Shown here: positions 23,086 through 35,899 of the stretch, piece after piece
Position numbering within the stretch: position 1 is the first letter of the stretch
Layout of the letters: the number at the start of each line of letters is the position of its first letter
Assembly: GCA_033629205.1 (NCBI GenBank)
Contig: CM066163.1
Coordinates: 1,860,001 to 1,924,000, forward strand
Reading direction: 5' to 3'
Length of the DNA stretch: 64,000 bases
Source: Lithocarpus polystachyus
Taxonomy: Eukaryota; Streptophyta; Magnoliopsida; Fagales; Fagaceae
Translations under genes and position numbers: made by a program
Notes under the pieces: model-generated
Told to the model about the DNA's origin: nothing
Databases searched by the model: none
The model's input: only the letters and a program-made list of their open reading frames with translations

Positions 23086-26000
23086 TAGGCAGTAAGGTCT
23101 TCTTGTTCCAAAAAAATTAATGGAGGAATATGTGTTAAAAGGTATTCTTGTGAGAAGAGCGTGGGGACTGATTATTAAACAAAGAAAGGAAAAGAGTAGG
23201 GAAACGAATCCGGTTTGTGGAATTATGAAAGTCCCATATCTCTTTGTCCTTATAGGTTGACCATGACAGAGAAATCTCTCTCTTCGAGTATACTACTTAA
23301 CCAAAAAAATTTATAGCTACAATAATATTTGAAATTTATGATATCTATTCTATGATAGTTGTCTTTATTATTAAATCAATATATATATATATATATATAT
23401 ATATTTTGTGTAAGTGAGATTTGAACACAAATATTTTATTTAATGATAAAAAACTTGAAAATACATAATCCTTTACAAAAATTATTCATTAGGATGAGAG
23501 GACATTCCTCAAGCACAAGAGCCAATAATTTCTCTTACTCTGCACCAATAAATACAAGTCAATTAATACTGATTAAGTTTTTTCATATTACTTTCTGAGT
23601 TTATATCATAATTTAAAAGTAAATGATTTATATTTGTTGGTGTAGAGTAGTACATCATTGTCATATAGAAATATTAAATCATTTTCTCATTAGAACTAAC
23701 TGTAAACCACTACAAAGTATGCAATGTATGGAATGCACAGAATCAAGACATAAGTGGAACAACATGGAAAGTGGATGTACTATATATAAGAACGCATGAT
23801 CAAGAGAATATATTTAGGCTCTTTTTCCCTTTTCTTTTCGTTTATCTTCTAAGTTTTGCACTTTCCAATATACATTAGTTTATTCTATAGACAGTGTCAA
23901 TCCCGTGTCTCGCACAGGATTAAACGTTTAAATGTTAATATATCATGTATGTGCTTTAGTAACTAAGCACATAGGTAGTTAAATATATAAACTATTGAAT
24001 AAATTTACCCAAAAAAAAAAAAAACTATTTTATAATGTGCTCAGGACTATTCGCAACTAACATCAGATTACCTATATTAGTTGGAAAGTACACAATTTCT
24101 CAAATTAATTTGAGAGAGTATTAATTTAAGGTATATAACTTTATATATAGGGTATATAGCGCCAATAATATTGTATACTACGTACTGTACGTTGCATGTA
24201 TGCATGTGTACGGACGTGTTGATTTGGGCATATATATAATATGGGTATTATGATTAACTTGTCTCTCCAATGAATAACTAAATTAATCTAGCACCAGTGA
24301 TATTAAAGGCATTATAAATAATGAATAATTAGTACTAATTCCTTTTTTGAGAAAATAATTAGTATTAATTATGATTCTGAGTTTAGTGGAACAACTCATT
24401 GAAGATTATACCCATGAGGGTCAAATAGTACGTCACATGTGTGCCTCATTGTACACCTAGTTGCAGACCACCCAAATGTCTCCCACTACATGCCTTAATC
24501 ACTTCACTCACAAGATGTGTAGACCATAGTAAGCATGGATCTTGATCTTAAAGTTAATGTTACATAAAATTTTGATATTTTTACTTGATTTTTAACAAGG
24601 GAGTCATGATGAGATGGCTTAGCATTCAGTGTGCTATAAAACAATACTACTTTTTTTTTTTTGAAATAATTATAATATGTTGCTAACTTACAATTCGAAC
24701 CTAATTTTCTGAGCACTTTGTGCATGAAGAGTTGCTAATTTAGTTATAAGGCCTTTGGCAAAACAATTCTACTTTAGTACATCAAAATGTTACTTTATTT
24801 ATTTTAACACACTACTCCTATATCTCGTACATTATTCTTTTACCACTCTATTCAAATATATATATATATATATATATTTATCTTTATTAATGAGAGAAGA
24901 GAAAGAAAAAGTGAATATTTTTTGTAAATTTTTGTCCAAATGACACACTTGATGGAGAATTTTTTGCAATTAGTGTGCTAAAATCACAAGTAACCCCCTG
25001 CCCATTTTTGGGGCTGTCCTTAAGTTACACACACTCGATGCATACTACACATATAACCCTATATCCCATTGACATATATGTATAAAAGTTCATATATGAG
25101 CCCATATCCACAAAAAAAAAAAAAATAAAAGATTAGAAAGCTAAGCCAAAGCATTAAAAAAAAAGTCGTTAGAATAAGAAAACGCAATAAACTTACAAGT
25201 TACAATACAAATTCCAAATTAACTATATCAAAAGTTGGTCTTTTATGAGTTGATTCCCTCCTTATTTTTTTTCTCGTGCACTAGATGATTGCCTCATTTA
25301 TTGGGGGTAGTGTCCGTTACCATCAGCCCTTTTGACTTGAAATTGTATAGATGCATGGGGCCATTGCTTTATGCCCCTACGTATGACTTTATGTGGGAAC
25401 TAAATAAGTTGGATAAGGCAACATGAGAGTGCCCTCTTGAAGGAAATAAGTTAGAAAGATGTAGCGCAGCGTGGAGAATAACCAACCATGATGACTGAGA
25501 AACATGCTTTCAACTATTTTCCTAATTTTTCTTCCAACTCAAAGTTTCAGATTTTGGTGCGACTTAGAAATTATCGCTTTGCGCTATGAGCTTTTATAAC
25601 TCAACTGGTTAGTATTTTATGATGTTTTTATCATAGATATTTAGGGTTAAAATCTCCTCACCCCTAATTATTAATATATCAAATAAAAAATAGAAGAAAT
25701 ATTGCATTGTGTGTGTTGGTATAATTATTTTAGTGAGATAAATAAGTTAAGTTTTAACAAAATCATACCTTACAAAATTTTTTAAAGATTTGAATTTAAA
25801 AGAAATAAATTAAGTTATACCAAAGCTCATATGTGCAAGTGTGTATTCTCTCTCTCTTTTTTTATTTTTATTCTTATTTTAAGCTTGGTTATAACAAATG
25901 GGATAAGAGAAATTGAATCGAAGTTTTTTTTTTTGATAAAAAAAAATAGTCCTACTAAATTATAAGATTCTTTCCATAAATAACTTTCCTTTTAAATAGG

Positions 26001-27920
26001 TAATTGGGTGGTTTTTTTGATGTTGATAATTCTATAGTTGGGGAAGAGAAGATTAGAATCCTAACCTATTTGTTAGAAATATGAAAAGTGCCAGTTATCT
26101 ATAAGAATGTCGGTAAGCGCTTTGGTTAATGTGGAAAAGAGAAAGGTGTGCACTATTTAAAATTTAATGATCTGTGGCCTTAAAGAAATATAAATTTCGA
26201 ACCAGTTGTCATGGATGAAACAGAAAGCTATATAAATTTCAAAAAGAAATATAAATGGTTCCAGAATATGATTCATTAGAATCTTTGCTTACCTAAGAAA
26301 GTTGATGTTGAAGTTTGAACCAACTAAATGACATTGTTTAGGAAAAAAATAAATAGTTTTTTTTAGCAAGAAAAACTAAATAATGACAATTTTTATACAG
26401 TATTTTGTATTTTCTCACTTTCTAAATAATTGTTCCATTCGAAAACGCACAAGTTACAGGGAACTAGTAAATATTAGAGGGTTCTCATCTACCTTAATAG
26501 CTGAACTTTCCAATGTTAATTTTATTTTTGCAATGGAAGGTGAAAAAGCAATACCAAATTTAATTAATAAAAACACTAATAAAAGATATTATAAAAAGGA
26601 CACGGCTTGTGTCCAATGAAAATTTCTACTGGACACATCCAGATTCGGACACATGTCCACAATTCAACGTGTTCAGTAGAAACTTCCACTGAACACAAGC
26701 CACACCTTCGTAGAAATTATTCAAAAATATATATCTTTTTTTTCGGACACTAAGAAATATTTTGGTAGCAGAATGGTGCATTCAAATCACGTGTCGGTGG
26801 TGGCATCTTGCCAAGAATGAAAGATATATATCACAAGAAAATATTTATTTATTTGTTTGTTTTTATAAAAATCACTTTGAAAGATTTATAGAATCACATG
26901 ATGCCTTTCTTTTATTTACCCTTGTTTTGTGCATGCTATTAGAGGGTTGGGTTCTACCAATTTATATATGTAAGCCCTAGGCTATAGACTATGTAATCTT
27001 TTATTAATATATTATTCAATTGCATAAAAATCCAAAATCTTACCCACCATCATTTTTCATGTAAGGTTGAAGGTATAATATAATGTAGAGATCATTAGCC
27101 ATTAACTTCTTGATAATTGAACTTATTAAAGGTTTATGCTGGTATAGAACTTGACATCTAAAACATGTTTCTCATAATCAAAACTCTTGTAATTTAATAT
27201 ATTGCTTGGTCCTCTTTACGAGAGAGTTAAGCCCCTCCACACTTTTATATATATGTTTGTCATAGTGTTTGTTTTTAGTCTACTTGGCTTATTTACAATA
27301 TTCGATTTTTGTTAAGTGCAGTTATACTTTTATCTAAGTTAATTTTTTTTTAGCCTGATAAATAAATAAAAATAAACTCTCTCCTTAAACAAGCACTAGC
27401 CTAACGTATTTACAGTATTAGTACGCGCGTATGCAGAATATTACAATTAGTGTATAATCCGTTACTGCCTTAGGAATATAAAAAAGAAGACAATCACATT
27501 TTTTGCTAACTAGCTGAGCCGTTGATCTCATTTAGGAATAACCATTTATAAAAGCATCATTTTGTTTTGAAATTACAAGTAAGAAATCAAAAAAATATTA
27601 AAAAATATATAAAAAAAAGAGGCCAAAAAAAAAAAGTGTTGGAAATGATTGCCATGTGGTACGGTTGATCCACCGGCGAATCTACAAGTGCACCCCTTGT
27701 GTGAGTCATAATTGAGAATTTCGTATTGATGAGACATCTAACTGTCGGGGAAATGAACTTTTTAACAGTGGTTTTGATTCAATATAATCTAATGATATGA
27801 CCATAAAGAAAAATAATTAATCAAAGATTCTTAGGTCACGAAAAGTTATTTAAGCGGGCAACAAGGTTGAATTTAAATCTCACATGCAGAAGATGGGATT
27901 TCTACTTATAGTTTTTAATT
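23086..27920. other. Gene-poor intergenic DNA
   Basis: AT-rich with (TA)n and poly(A/T) tracts. All reading frames are under 95 residues, without domains or exon-like partners. No gene recognised. Confidence 0.45.
24324..24370 (-). mobile_element. Micro-insertion: short T run + GAGAA with 17-bp TSD
   Basis: AATAATTAGTACTAATT (24324-24340) and AATAATTAGTATTAATT (24354-24370) flank only 13 bp, CCTTTTTTGAGAA. One mismatch in the flanks. Same structure as the other micro-insertions but with the shortest T run. Confidence 0.5.
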
Positions 27921-27922
27921 AA

Positions 27923-28140
27923 GTTTAGGATTTGTTTGGATATGCTTATTGTTAAAAACTGAAAAATATTGTTGAAAATACTGTAACAAAATAATTTTTA
28001 AATATATAAATAGTACCATGAGATCTAATTTTAAAGCAAAATTTAAGTTGTTCTATATTTACTGGTCCATAAACAGTGTATGAGACCAAAAAAAATACCA
28101 AATACCAAACGCAGACGCGTATGTGCAATCCAAACTCAGC
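27923..28140. mobile_element. Small MITE with GTTTGGAT-type ends
   Basis: Left end TTAGGATTTGTTTGGATATG and right end TGCAATCCAAACTCAGC form imperfect inverted repeats of the GTTTGGAT type, about 218 bp apart, with a CTGAAAAATATTGTTGAAAA interior. The last 60 bases of the window (from about 63940, TTAGGATTTGGTTGGGATCTGC) look like the start of another copy. Confidence 0.5.
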
Positions 28141-30388
28141 TTTAGGAGCACAATTTTTTTTTTTTTAATGTTTTGTTCATAATCTTTGATATGATTTATT
28201 ATAACGGTGATGTTACTATAATTAATAACTTATTATTTTAATTAATCGCTAAAAATTGTGAAAATTTTATGTCCATAATAATACATTTTTTATTTATTTT
28301 TCTTTAAAGAAAATTAAATAGCTAGCATCCTTCATTGACAAGTTTCTAAGGTGCGTGATTTGATAGACATTGACTTTGAAACAGTAAGTAAAATAACATA
28401 ATTTCGTCCTAAGAGATGATTGAGAAAAGTTTGAATTTAGAATAAAATAATCTTTTTTTTGCTCTAAATCAAACACTAACCAAAAGGACAAATTAAGGGA
28501 AAATGTAAAGCTTAATAGCACTAATGTTGGTCCTCATGTTACCACACCCTATTATATATTATCTCATTTGTACATGCCATGTTTCTTTGTTTTTTTTTTT
28601 TTTTCTTCAAAAATGCTACTTTCAAAATATTTTCACAACAAAATCTAGGGACAAATTGTCATTGATAGATTAAAAAAATAATTTTAATAATAAACCCAGA
28701 TTAAAATCAATAATAATAATAATAATTCACTTTTCATGTAAAGTTTATCAAAAAAATGTTATGAAAGTAGCATTATTTTTTTTTTTTTGTCTTTTTGTTT
28801 TTGTTTTTTGTTTTGGTATGTTTTCTACATCACTAGTTGATTAAAGTAAGTCACCCATTTGCTGATTCCTTTTATCATGGGTTGTCCACTTGTTTACCCT
28901 AGGTGGTCGACATCTGGACAGGAAGCATGGAAGCAAGAAAGAATTGAGCTAGGTAATAAAGGGATAATAATAATAGTGTATATAGTATTGGACCCACTAA
29001 TGATTTGGCATGATGATGGGGCATTCGATTCTAAAGGATGATGATGATGGATTTTGGAGCGTAGAAGTTGGCAATGATGGAGGAAAATGTGGTGTTGGAG
29101 ATAAGGTTTCAGATGTGTTCCAGGCTATAAGGCCAGCCGACCATTGGGAGTGTGAGAATTATGCTCTTTGTTTGGCTTTTGCCACTCCTTTTTCTTTCAT
29201 ACCAACCGGCCATATCGAGGAAGCCACCACTTTTGTCTGCTTTTCACTACTACACACCAATTGGATTTTAATTGATTGTAACCTACGTTACACTTTAAGC
29301 ATTATTATTAGCATCTAGTTCAATTCTCTAATTTAGTGAGAGGTAAAGAATGATTGGCCCATGACGCATGTATATAATTGTACATAACTTTATTTAGCGG
29401 TACAAGATTTTAATTAAGTGAAACAATAGATTTTTTTATTTTATGCATGCTTCTTGCTTCATCAAATTATAGGAAGGTTCCCTTAGATATTAAACTTGAT
29501 CCATTTTTAAATATGCATTGCTTAACACACTTCATAGATGAAACTGAAAATTTATTTGTTAAAAATTAAATGAAGTATAATTCCACTTTAAAAGGTAATG
29601 TCTTTAAAACTATATATAAACAAATAAGTTAAATAACGGTTACGAAACAAACACCTAATTATAATCCATATAGCTTATACAATAAGAATAGAGAGTACTC
29701 AATTTGTCATCGGATTGTTGTACTTCGAAACTTATCCAATGAACTATTTACAATTTCTCAAAAAAAGTATAATTTAAAGTGAAGTACATATAATATAAAA
29801 AGGAGGGACAACATACAATAATAATAGCATGGAGCTAGCTAGCCTATATAATCTATATCCACTTCTTTCCCCTGAAGACAAGGGGGGTATTGATCATGAA
29901 GTAACAAAAATTAGGGGTGAAAATAACATTTTTCCTAACGATGACTACAATAATAATAATAATAATAATTGGACGACCTGTTTTTTATGTGACTTTGAGG
30001 GGTGGAATAAGTTCCCAAGTGGGACAACATAGGTCTAGTCAGAGCAACATATATAATGAAATCCTCTTTGATTTGAATGAGAGATGAGATGAGAGGCATT
30101 AGCTACGCACCGACTTTTCCAAAAGCTACGCTTAGCTACCCCACTTATATTGTCGTCAATATCTTCTACTCACTATTGTGGGAGACTAGGCTAGACTTTC
30201 ATATGAGAGAGCATCATGCTTTGCCTCAGAGAGAGAGAGAGAGAGAGAGCCATGTCACACTCAGCCCCCACCTCACCCTCCTCGAAGGTGACTGGTTACC
30301 CTGGCAATTATCATGTTTCCAAAGTCCACAAGGTCTTGAGTGGCCCACATGAAACACACACACACACATGAGGAATGTAAATACATAG

Positions 30389-30425
<37 letters not shown>

Positions 30426-31911
30426 ACATGACTACTGGTTGTTGTTTTTGTTCGTTTCTATTGTCTTTGGTTTTTTGCTTTTGTTTTTCGCTTTCTTTGG
30501 AACTCTTTTTTCTTTTCCTCTTTTATTCATTTAATGGGCTGGTCACTAAAATAATAATGAATAGGGTGTGGTACAAGCTTACTTCTAATGCCAATTGCCA
30601 AACTTATCCCACCAAAGCCCTATTCATCCCTATTGAGGATAGAGTAGAAGTGGAATTGCTGCTTTTTTCTTCACTACAATGCCATTATATATCTCTCTCT
30701 TGTACAACCATATACGGAGCTGGTCCTGGAGGAAAGAAGTGGCCACTCAGGATTTAACTCATGGGGATTAAAAAGGAATAGGAGTTCTATAGTAAGAATT
30801 GAAACAGTAATAAAGTGATTAACCAGATGTTAATTTACCGCAGTTTTCCTTTTTGGGACATGGGTCCAATTGTAAGTAAAATATATTACATTAAACACAG
30901 ATTCATAAACAGTTATCCTAAGAACTTAAAAAAGAAATAGTTAAATATAATTTCTAGTCTTTTCTAGGGCTTAGAAGCCATGGATTGTCAAGTTTATGTA
31001 TTACTTCATTAACCGGATTTGAGTTACTTTTATACAAATGATTATCTTATGCATTAGACATATGTACTATACTTCTCTCAATATATGATTCCCCAGCCAA
31101 TCTGTATAGGAATATTTAAATGTTGTGAGAGGCATGCTGAATGTTTCATACACTTAGATCCATTCTCATCCGACACACCCTACACAACCTGGATGAGTCA
31201 TCATAAGTACGAGCATGTGCTCACTCAAGATAGTGCATATATAGTGGTGCTGCAAACATCCCATAATCCCATATGAGCATTCTTGAGAAAAAAACTATGG
31301 GTCCGATGTTCAATCCCATACTTCAAATAAATCTAGAGATCAATTTGGGCCCTCAACCCATGGAACAGTATTAAAGAATAACAACTATAGCTGGGCCCTA
31401 AGGCTTTTGACTAATGTGAACAAATGTGCACACCATTAACCATTCCATTATTAGGGTGTCGATTTGTGAAGTGTCAAGGGCCCAATAATACACAAGCTGG
31501 CTAGTCGGCTTAATTAGGATGACGACGGTGCATGCATGGTAGCCAGCTGCATATACAAACATGGCATGTGTGACTCAGGGAACTTGCAATGTCTTGCATG
31601 GCATTTAGTGAGAAATAATGGATGGCTGTTTCGCTTTGGGCGGCAATGGATTTTGGTTGTTAAAGTTATGAACTGTCCTCTTATGTGGTCATGGTCCCAT
31701 AATATAGGTTTCCTTTCAATTGTGTAAGGTTCATGTACTTTATATTATGCAAGGTATTTATGCCTTGGTGGATGTAGGCAATAAATTGTAAGCAACTTAA
31801 TTATTTTCGATAAAATATGAAAACATTGGAGCATGTTAGGTTTCCAATTAGCTAGCTGTCTAGGAAAAACATGATATATATACGTATATATATTTTTTGA
31901 GATGCAAGAAT

Positions 31912-31959
<48 letters not shown>

Positions 31960-32260
31960 GAATGGGTTTAATCATGGCCGTATATTTATTACAATATTAC
32001 AATACTTAGACAATTTTCATTTAGATCAATAATTTGCTAAGTCCATTATTTTACACACATTAGCCATATATATATACATATATATATGATTATCATACAT
32101 GCATATATAATTTTGCATAAATCAAATGACATTCACTAATTCTATTCCATTCAAAAACTTATCTTTTGGTTTTTTTTTAAAATATATAAAACCAAAATTT
32201 TGAATATCTTTTAAATGAAATAATTCTTAGTTTCTAATTATCTTAATATTTCATAAGTAT
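28141..32260. other. Gene-poor intergenic DNA with microsatellites
   Basis: Includes (TA)n at 30391-30421, GAGA at 30230-30249 and (CT)n at 31913-31957. Reading frames of 60-109 residues (for example 29010-29318 and 30428-30757) show no known domains or splice-supported partners, so no gene is called. Confidence 0.4.
31913..31957. repeat. (CT)n microsatellite, about 22 units
   Basis: Uninterrupted CT dinucleotide repeat of about 45 bp. A frame translating it as Arg-Glu repeats is an artefact. Confidence 0.9.
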
Positions 32261-32489
32261 CATTGATAAAGGTGACAATATTCGACATGATCCACAAATA
32301 TGCCATGATTTTCTTCTTCTTCTTCTTTTTTTTTTCAAATTGTTGTTTAGAATAATTGGATTTGTGTCAAAGTGAGGTTGACTTGATTCGACACAATTGA
32401 AAAATTAGTTAATATATATCATGTTGACATGCTTGACTTGCAATCAATCTGAAATGATCCAATATATAAATAATTTTTAGTATATGCCT

Positions 32490-32547
32490 AACCCAGCCCA
32501 ATAAAAGTTTTTTTTTTTTTGGAGAAACAACCCAGCCCAATAAAAGT
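32490..32547 (-). mobile_element. Micro-insertion: poly(A)+8 nt with 19-bp TSD
   Basis: AACCCAGCCCAATAAAAGT is repeated exactly at 32490-32508 and 32529-32547, around 20 bp made of 12 T plus GGAGAAAC. The 19-bp exact flanking repeat around so short an insert is hard to explain except by target-primed integration. Confidence 0.75.
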
Positions 32548-32804
32548 AATCAGTTAGGTTGATCTGGCATAATGTTCACTTACATTTGCATCTTATCATA
32601 TAATAAAGTTAGTAATTAGGTAAAATTCTCAACAATAAGTCACTTATGATACAAGTATGTTCTACAAAATAGTAGTACTATACTACTATATATAAGAGAT
32701 TATTTTTTAAGTAGTGTGATAATATAAAAAATAATAATAATAACACTATGTGTAACTATATATTAACTTTAAGTATAGTTTAGTCCAACATAACCTGGCC
32801 CAAT

Positions 32805-32815
32805 AAATGTTAGTT

Positions 32816-32847
<32 letters not shown>

Positions 32848-32871
32848 GAGGAAGAAAATGTTAGTTAGGTT
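32805..32871 (-). mobile_element. Micro-insertion: poly(A)27+8 nt with 16-bp TSD
   Basis: AAATGTTAGTTAGGTT at 32805-32820 and 32856-32871 flanks 35 bp: 27 T plus GAGGAAGA. It sits in the next unit of the same tandem array but at a different point from the insertion at 32490. Confidence 0.75.
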
Positions 32872-33661
32872 GATCTAGTATAATGTTAACATGCGTTTGC
32901 ACCTTATCATTATAATAATTAGGAAAAATTCTCTAATATTAAAAACTACAAAGAAACTAAAGAGAAGCACATACACTGAACTCCTTTTACTGACCAGCTA
33001 AGCATGACACAAATATGATCTACTAACACAAATTGACACACCTAAATACTAGTAAATAGGTGAAGGTTATAGGTTTCAAGTATGTTGAGTAAAATAGTAG
33101 TGATATGAGAGTTTTTTTTTTTTTAGGGAAATATAAGAATAATGTAATTATATTGAGAAAAAATAATTACAATGTGTTATGTGTATATATATATAATTTT
33201 TGTTTTAGTTCAGCCCAACATTTTAGGCCTGACCAGGTCCAGTAAAAGTTGGTTAGGTTGATCTGGATTTACCTAATGTTAACATGCCTTTGCATCTAAT
33301 CATATAATTAAGCTAGTAATTAGTTAGTGATAAAATTAAAAAAAGAAAAAAGAAAAAGTAGAAGCTAGTAATTAGGTAAATTTGTCAAAAACAATATATT
33401 TAAAAACTGCAAACAAAAATAAAGGACATTTCCAATGCAGGCGGGCCTTTACTGACCTGTTGAAGTCAAAACGCGTGGCTTAGGCTTTGCCCACCTACAG
33501 GCCAAAGCGATGCAAAACTGCTAATATAGTTGTTGTTTTTATCCCTGGGTTTGCATATCATATATTGTTTGGTAGGCGATACCATAGTTATATTATTAGT
33601 TTTCTATTTCAAATTCAATTAAGGGAAGGTTTCACAATAAGATCAGCTAGCTAGGTAAGAG

Positions 33662-33859
33662 ATGTGCTACCAGACGAAGTGCTCAACTTGTGGCAAGACC
33701 ACATGGGGCGGGTGTGGAAGACATGTTCTTTCTGTTTATAAGGGCATACCAGAAGGCCAGCACTGTCTTTGCCGAGCATGGCCTGGAGTCAAGTCCATAG
33801 ATAATGATTATTCTGCTACCGATGCTTCTCAACCCTCATCTTTTTGTTCCATTCTCTGA
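33662..33859 (+). CDS. Small Cys-rich conserved plant protein (65 aa)
   Basis: Single-exon frame of 65 residues. It begins MCYQTKCSTCGKTTWGGCGR, continues HVLSVYKGIPEGQHCLCRAW and has a Ser-rich tail ending in FCSIL. The paired CxxC spacing (CSTCG...CGRH), the KTTWGGCG block and the later CLC give a putative metal-binding module; I recall similar short uncharacterised plant and fungal proteins with CxxCGKxTWxGCGxH. No signal peptide or membrane segment is visible. Coding density fits: GC-richer than its flanks, with the stop TGA at 33857-33859. Function unknown. It stands alone, with over 2 kb to the next gene. Confidence 0.7.
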   Translation: MCYQTKCSTCGKTTWGGCGRHVLSVYKGIPEGQHCLCRAWPGVKSIDNDYSATDASQPSSFCSIL

Positions 33860-35335
33860 TCAAGATCTTTCCCTATGATTTTTTTTTTTTTTTTTGTCAA
33901 TAATTATCTAATGTAATCGGCATATGTATCATGTAACATTCATTTCATAATATGTGGATCTCATATCGTTATGGGCTCGATATACTATGAGAATGAATAT
34001 CTCTGAATACCAGAGATATCGGCTCCTTTCTACCCATGTGTGCGGCTCTATTCATTTGTGTGTGTTTACAAGTAAATGATTGAGCTTTTCATATGTAAAT
34101 TCGTAGCCGGACTCTTGTATTTGTAGATGTTTTTGCTTAGTGATATTTTATAGTGATCTTGCCTCTGAAGTTCTAAAAAGTACAATAGCGCAAGTTTCTG
34201 TGTCAGAGATGATAGAAGAAAAATTGCAAAATATGAACAATTTGAGACTCAATGCGATAATAGTGCAACCAAAAAAAAAAAGGCTGATAAAAGATGGGAT
34301 TGAATTGATAGGACAGTTCATTTTTGCCAATATGAATTGGTAGGAGTTGGAAGGATATAATAAATGGACATGGGATAAGATCAAAAAGAAAAGTCGTAGG
34401 AGGCTTTCCATAGGATGAGTGAGCCTGGCAATACGATCCAAAAAATGTGTTAAAGTTAGTCCAATTTGAATGAAGAAATTTATTTGAGCTTTGGGCCTAC
34501 CTTCATTTTTTTTTTTGATGAACTGGGCCTACGTTCATAAACTAGATCTTCCGCACAAACAAATCAACTCGACCAAAAACTATTAGGGGCGGTGGGGCCT
34601 ATCTAGTATGGCTTGGGAATGAGGCAATTCAACAGTATTGGGCTTTCGGACCGGCATGGACTTAGCGGGGATGGCATGCCCATGATTGGAGTTAATGGCA
34701 CCCACAACCTCTAGCCAGTGCATCTCGCGGAGGATTGGTAGTGGTGATGGTAATGTGTTAGGTTTCTCTCTTAGGAATTAATTAAATAACTAAATATGTG
34801 GAAGGTTTTGGTTTGTGGAGCACAAAATGAAGTAGAGGGAGTGGGATAGAGGATTTCGATTCTAATTCTAAATATATTTAACTTCATATTTTCACATTTA
34901 ATCCATAGTTACAAAAATTTTTAAAACTCTTTTACATCTAAATAGTTTCTTATTTTCAAGAAGCAGAAATAATGGGATTAAGTAATAGTTTAGTGGTAGC
35001 GACATATTTTGTGGTGGTGCTTTATATATGTGATTTAAATTCTAACTCCTCTTCTCCCACTATCTACCCATTCAAAAATAAAGAGTAAAAATATATATGA
35101 TGTGTCATTGACAATAACAAAAGTAAATTGCCCTTAAAATCAATTACCCTACGTCACGTATCGTCCATAAGCTATCTAATATGCAATATATCCATCTAAG
35201 AAATTGGGCACGAGGGATGGTAAGACTAATAGCATCGACACAAGATGAGATGAGGTAGAGATCTCCAAGTTCAGAGTATGTTTAACTTGGTTAGCCCTAG
35301 GAAAAACGGTATGAAATGTGGTAAGAAACTAAAAA
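33860..35335. other. 3' flank of the small Cys-rich gene, intergenic
   Basis: Probably includes its 3' UTR to about 34100. Overlapping frames on opposite strands at 34140-34441 have no recognisable domain. A micro-insertion lies at 34492-34538. Confidence 0.4.
34492..34538 (-). mobile_element. Micro-insertion: poly(A)+7 nt with 15-bp TSD
   Basis: TGGGCCTACCTTCAT (34492-34506) and TGGGCCTACGTTCAT (34524-34538), one mismatch, flank 17 bp: ten T plus GATGAAC (minus strand GTTCATC then poly(A)). Confidence 0.65.
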
Positions 35336-35497
35336 GGGGAAAGTTAATAGATGTCCTAAGGGCATTAGTTTATAAAATATTTAGAAACTTTTTATGTAAA
35401 AAATAAAAAAAATAATTAATTTTTTTGACAATTTTTTTTATATATATTCCATTAAAGTGGTTTTAAAAATTTACTAAAATAGTCCATTAACTCAACA
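35336..35497. mobile_element. MITE, TTAATAGATGTCCTAAGG family
   Basis: Left AAGTTAATAGATGTCCTAAG, right ATAGTCCATTAACTCAAC, with an AT-rich core containing TTTTTTGACAATTTTTTTTA as in the copies at 1128 and 47167. Non-coding. Confidence 0.4.
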
Positions 35498-35714
35498 AAT
35501 ACAAATTCTTTGTCCCACATTTTGTATTTCACTTTATACTCATTAGTCTAAACTTGTTACATATTCTTTTTATTTTTATTTTTATAAAATATGTTTTTTA
35601 TAAAATATTTAGAGTTTAAAATTGGAGGGAAAAAAGACACATTATATTACATACCATAATTGGTAGAACATAAATGAAACACAATAAAATGGGACAAATA
35701 ATGTGTATTCCTAC

Positions 35715-35889
35715 CATAGTTTTTAAAACCAGATCGAACCAGCTAGTCCAACCGATTCAATTGGGAATCGAGAGCCAATCTGGTCCGGTTAAAACCTCCA
35801 AAACTGATCAAAGACCGGTTAAAAACCGGGGTTGAACTGAAAATTAAAAAAAAAATTGTTCGATGCCCGGTTCGGTTTTTAATACCATA
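35715..35889. mobile_element. 175-bp hAT-type MITE, relative of the 11363 element
   Basis: Flanked by an exact 8-bp duplication ATTCCTAC (35707-35714 and 35890-35897). Ends CATAGTTTTTAAAACC and (complement of right) TATGGTATTAAAAACCG correspond to CATGGTTTTAAAAACCGG of the 1.23 kb hAT element, and the inside carries the same AACCGG/GACCGGTT motifs. A deletion derivative of that family. Confidence 0.8.
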
Positions 35890-35899
35890 ATTCCTACCA

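Larger units (their letters stand above)
32268..33420. repeat. Diverged tandem array of about 300-430-bp units
   Basis: Three successive copies of a block reading roughly CAATAAAAGT..GTTAGGTTGATCTGG..TAATGTTAACATGC.TTTGCA.CTTATCATATAA...TAGTAATTAGG start near 32530, 32790 and 33230. Spacers between them share AGTAGT-rich and AATAATAATAA-like parts. Two copies are each interrupted by a poly(T) micro-insertion with its own target duplication (32490-32547, 32805-32871). The array opens with GGTGACAATATTCGACATGA, similar to the repeat at 33-460. No coding sequence. Confidence 0.55.

Noticed and set aside
24000..24045. A further poly(A) micro-insertion with AACTATT flanks
   Set aside because: Flanking similarity (AACTATTGAATAA versus AACTATTTTATAA) is imperfect and AT-rich; not distinguishable from chance.
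29010..29318. 102-residue frame with a fairly complex composition
   Set aside because: No family recognised, no start context or exon partners, and it overlaps another frame; not strong enough to call a gene.
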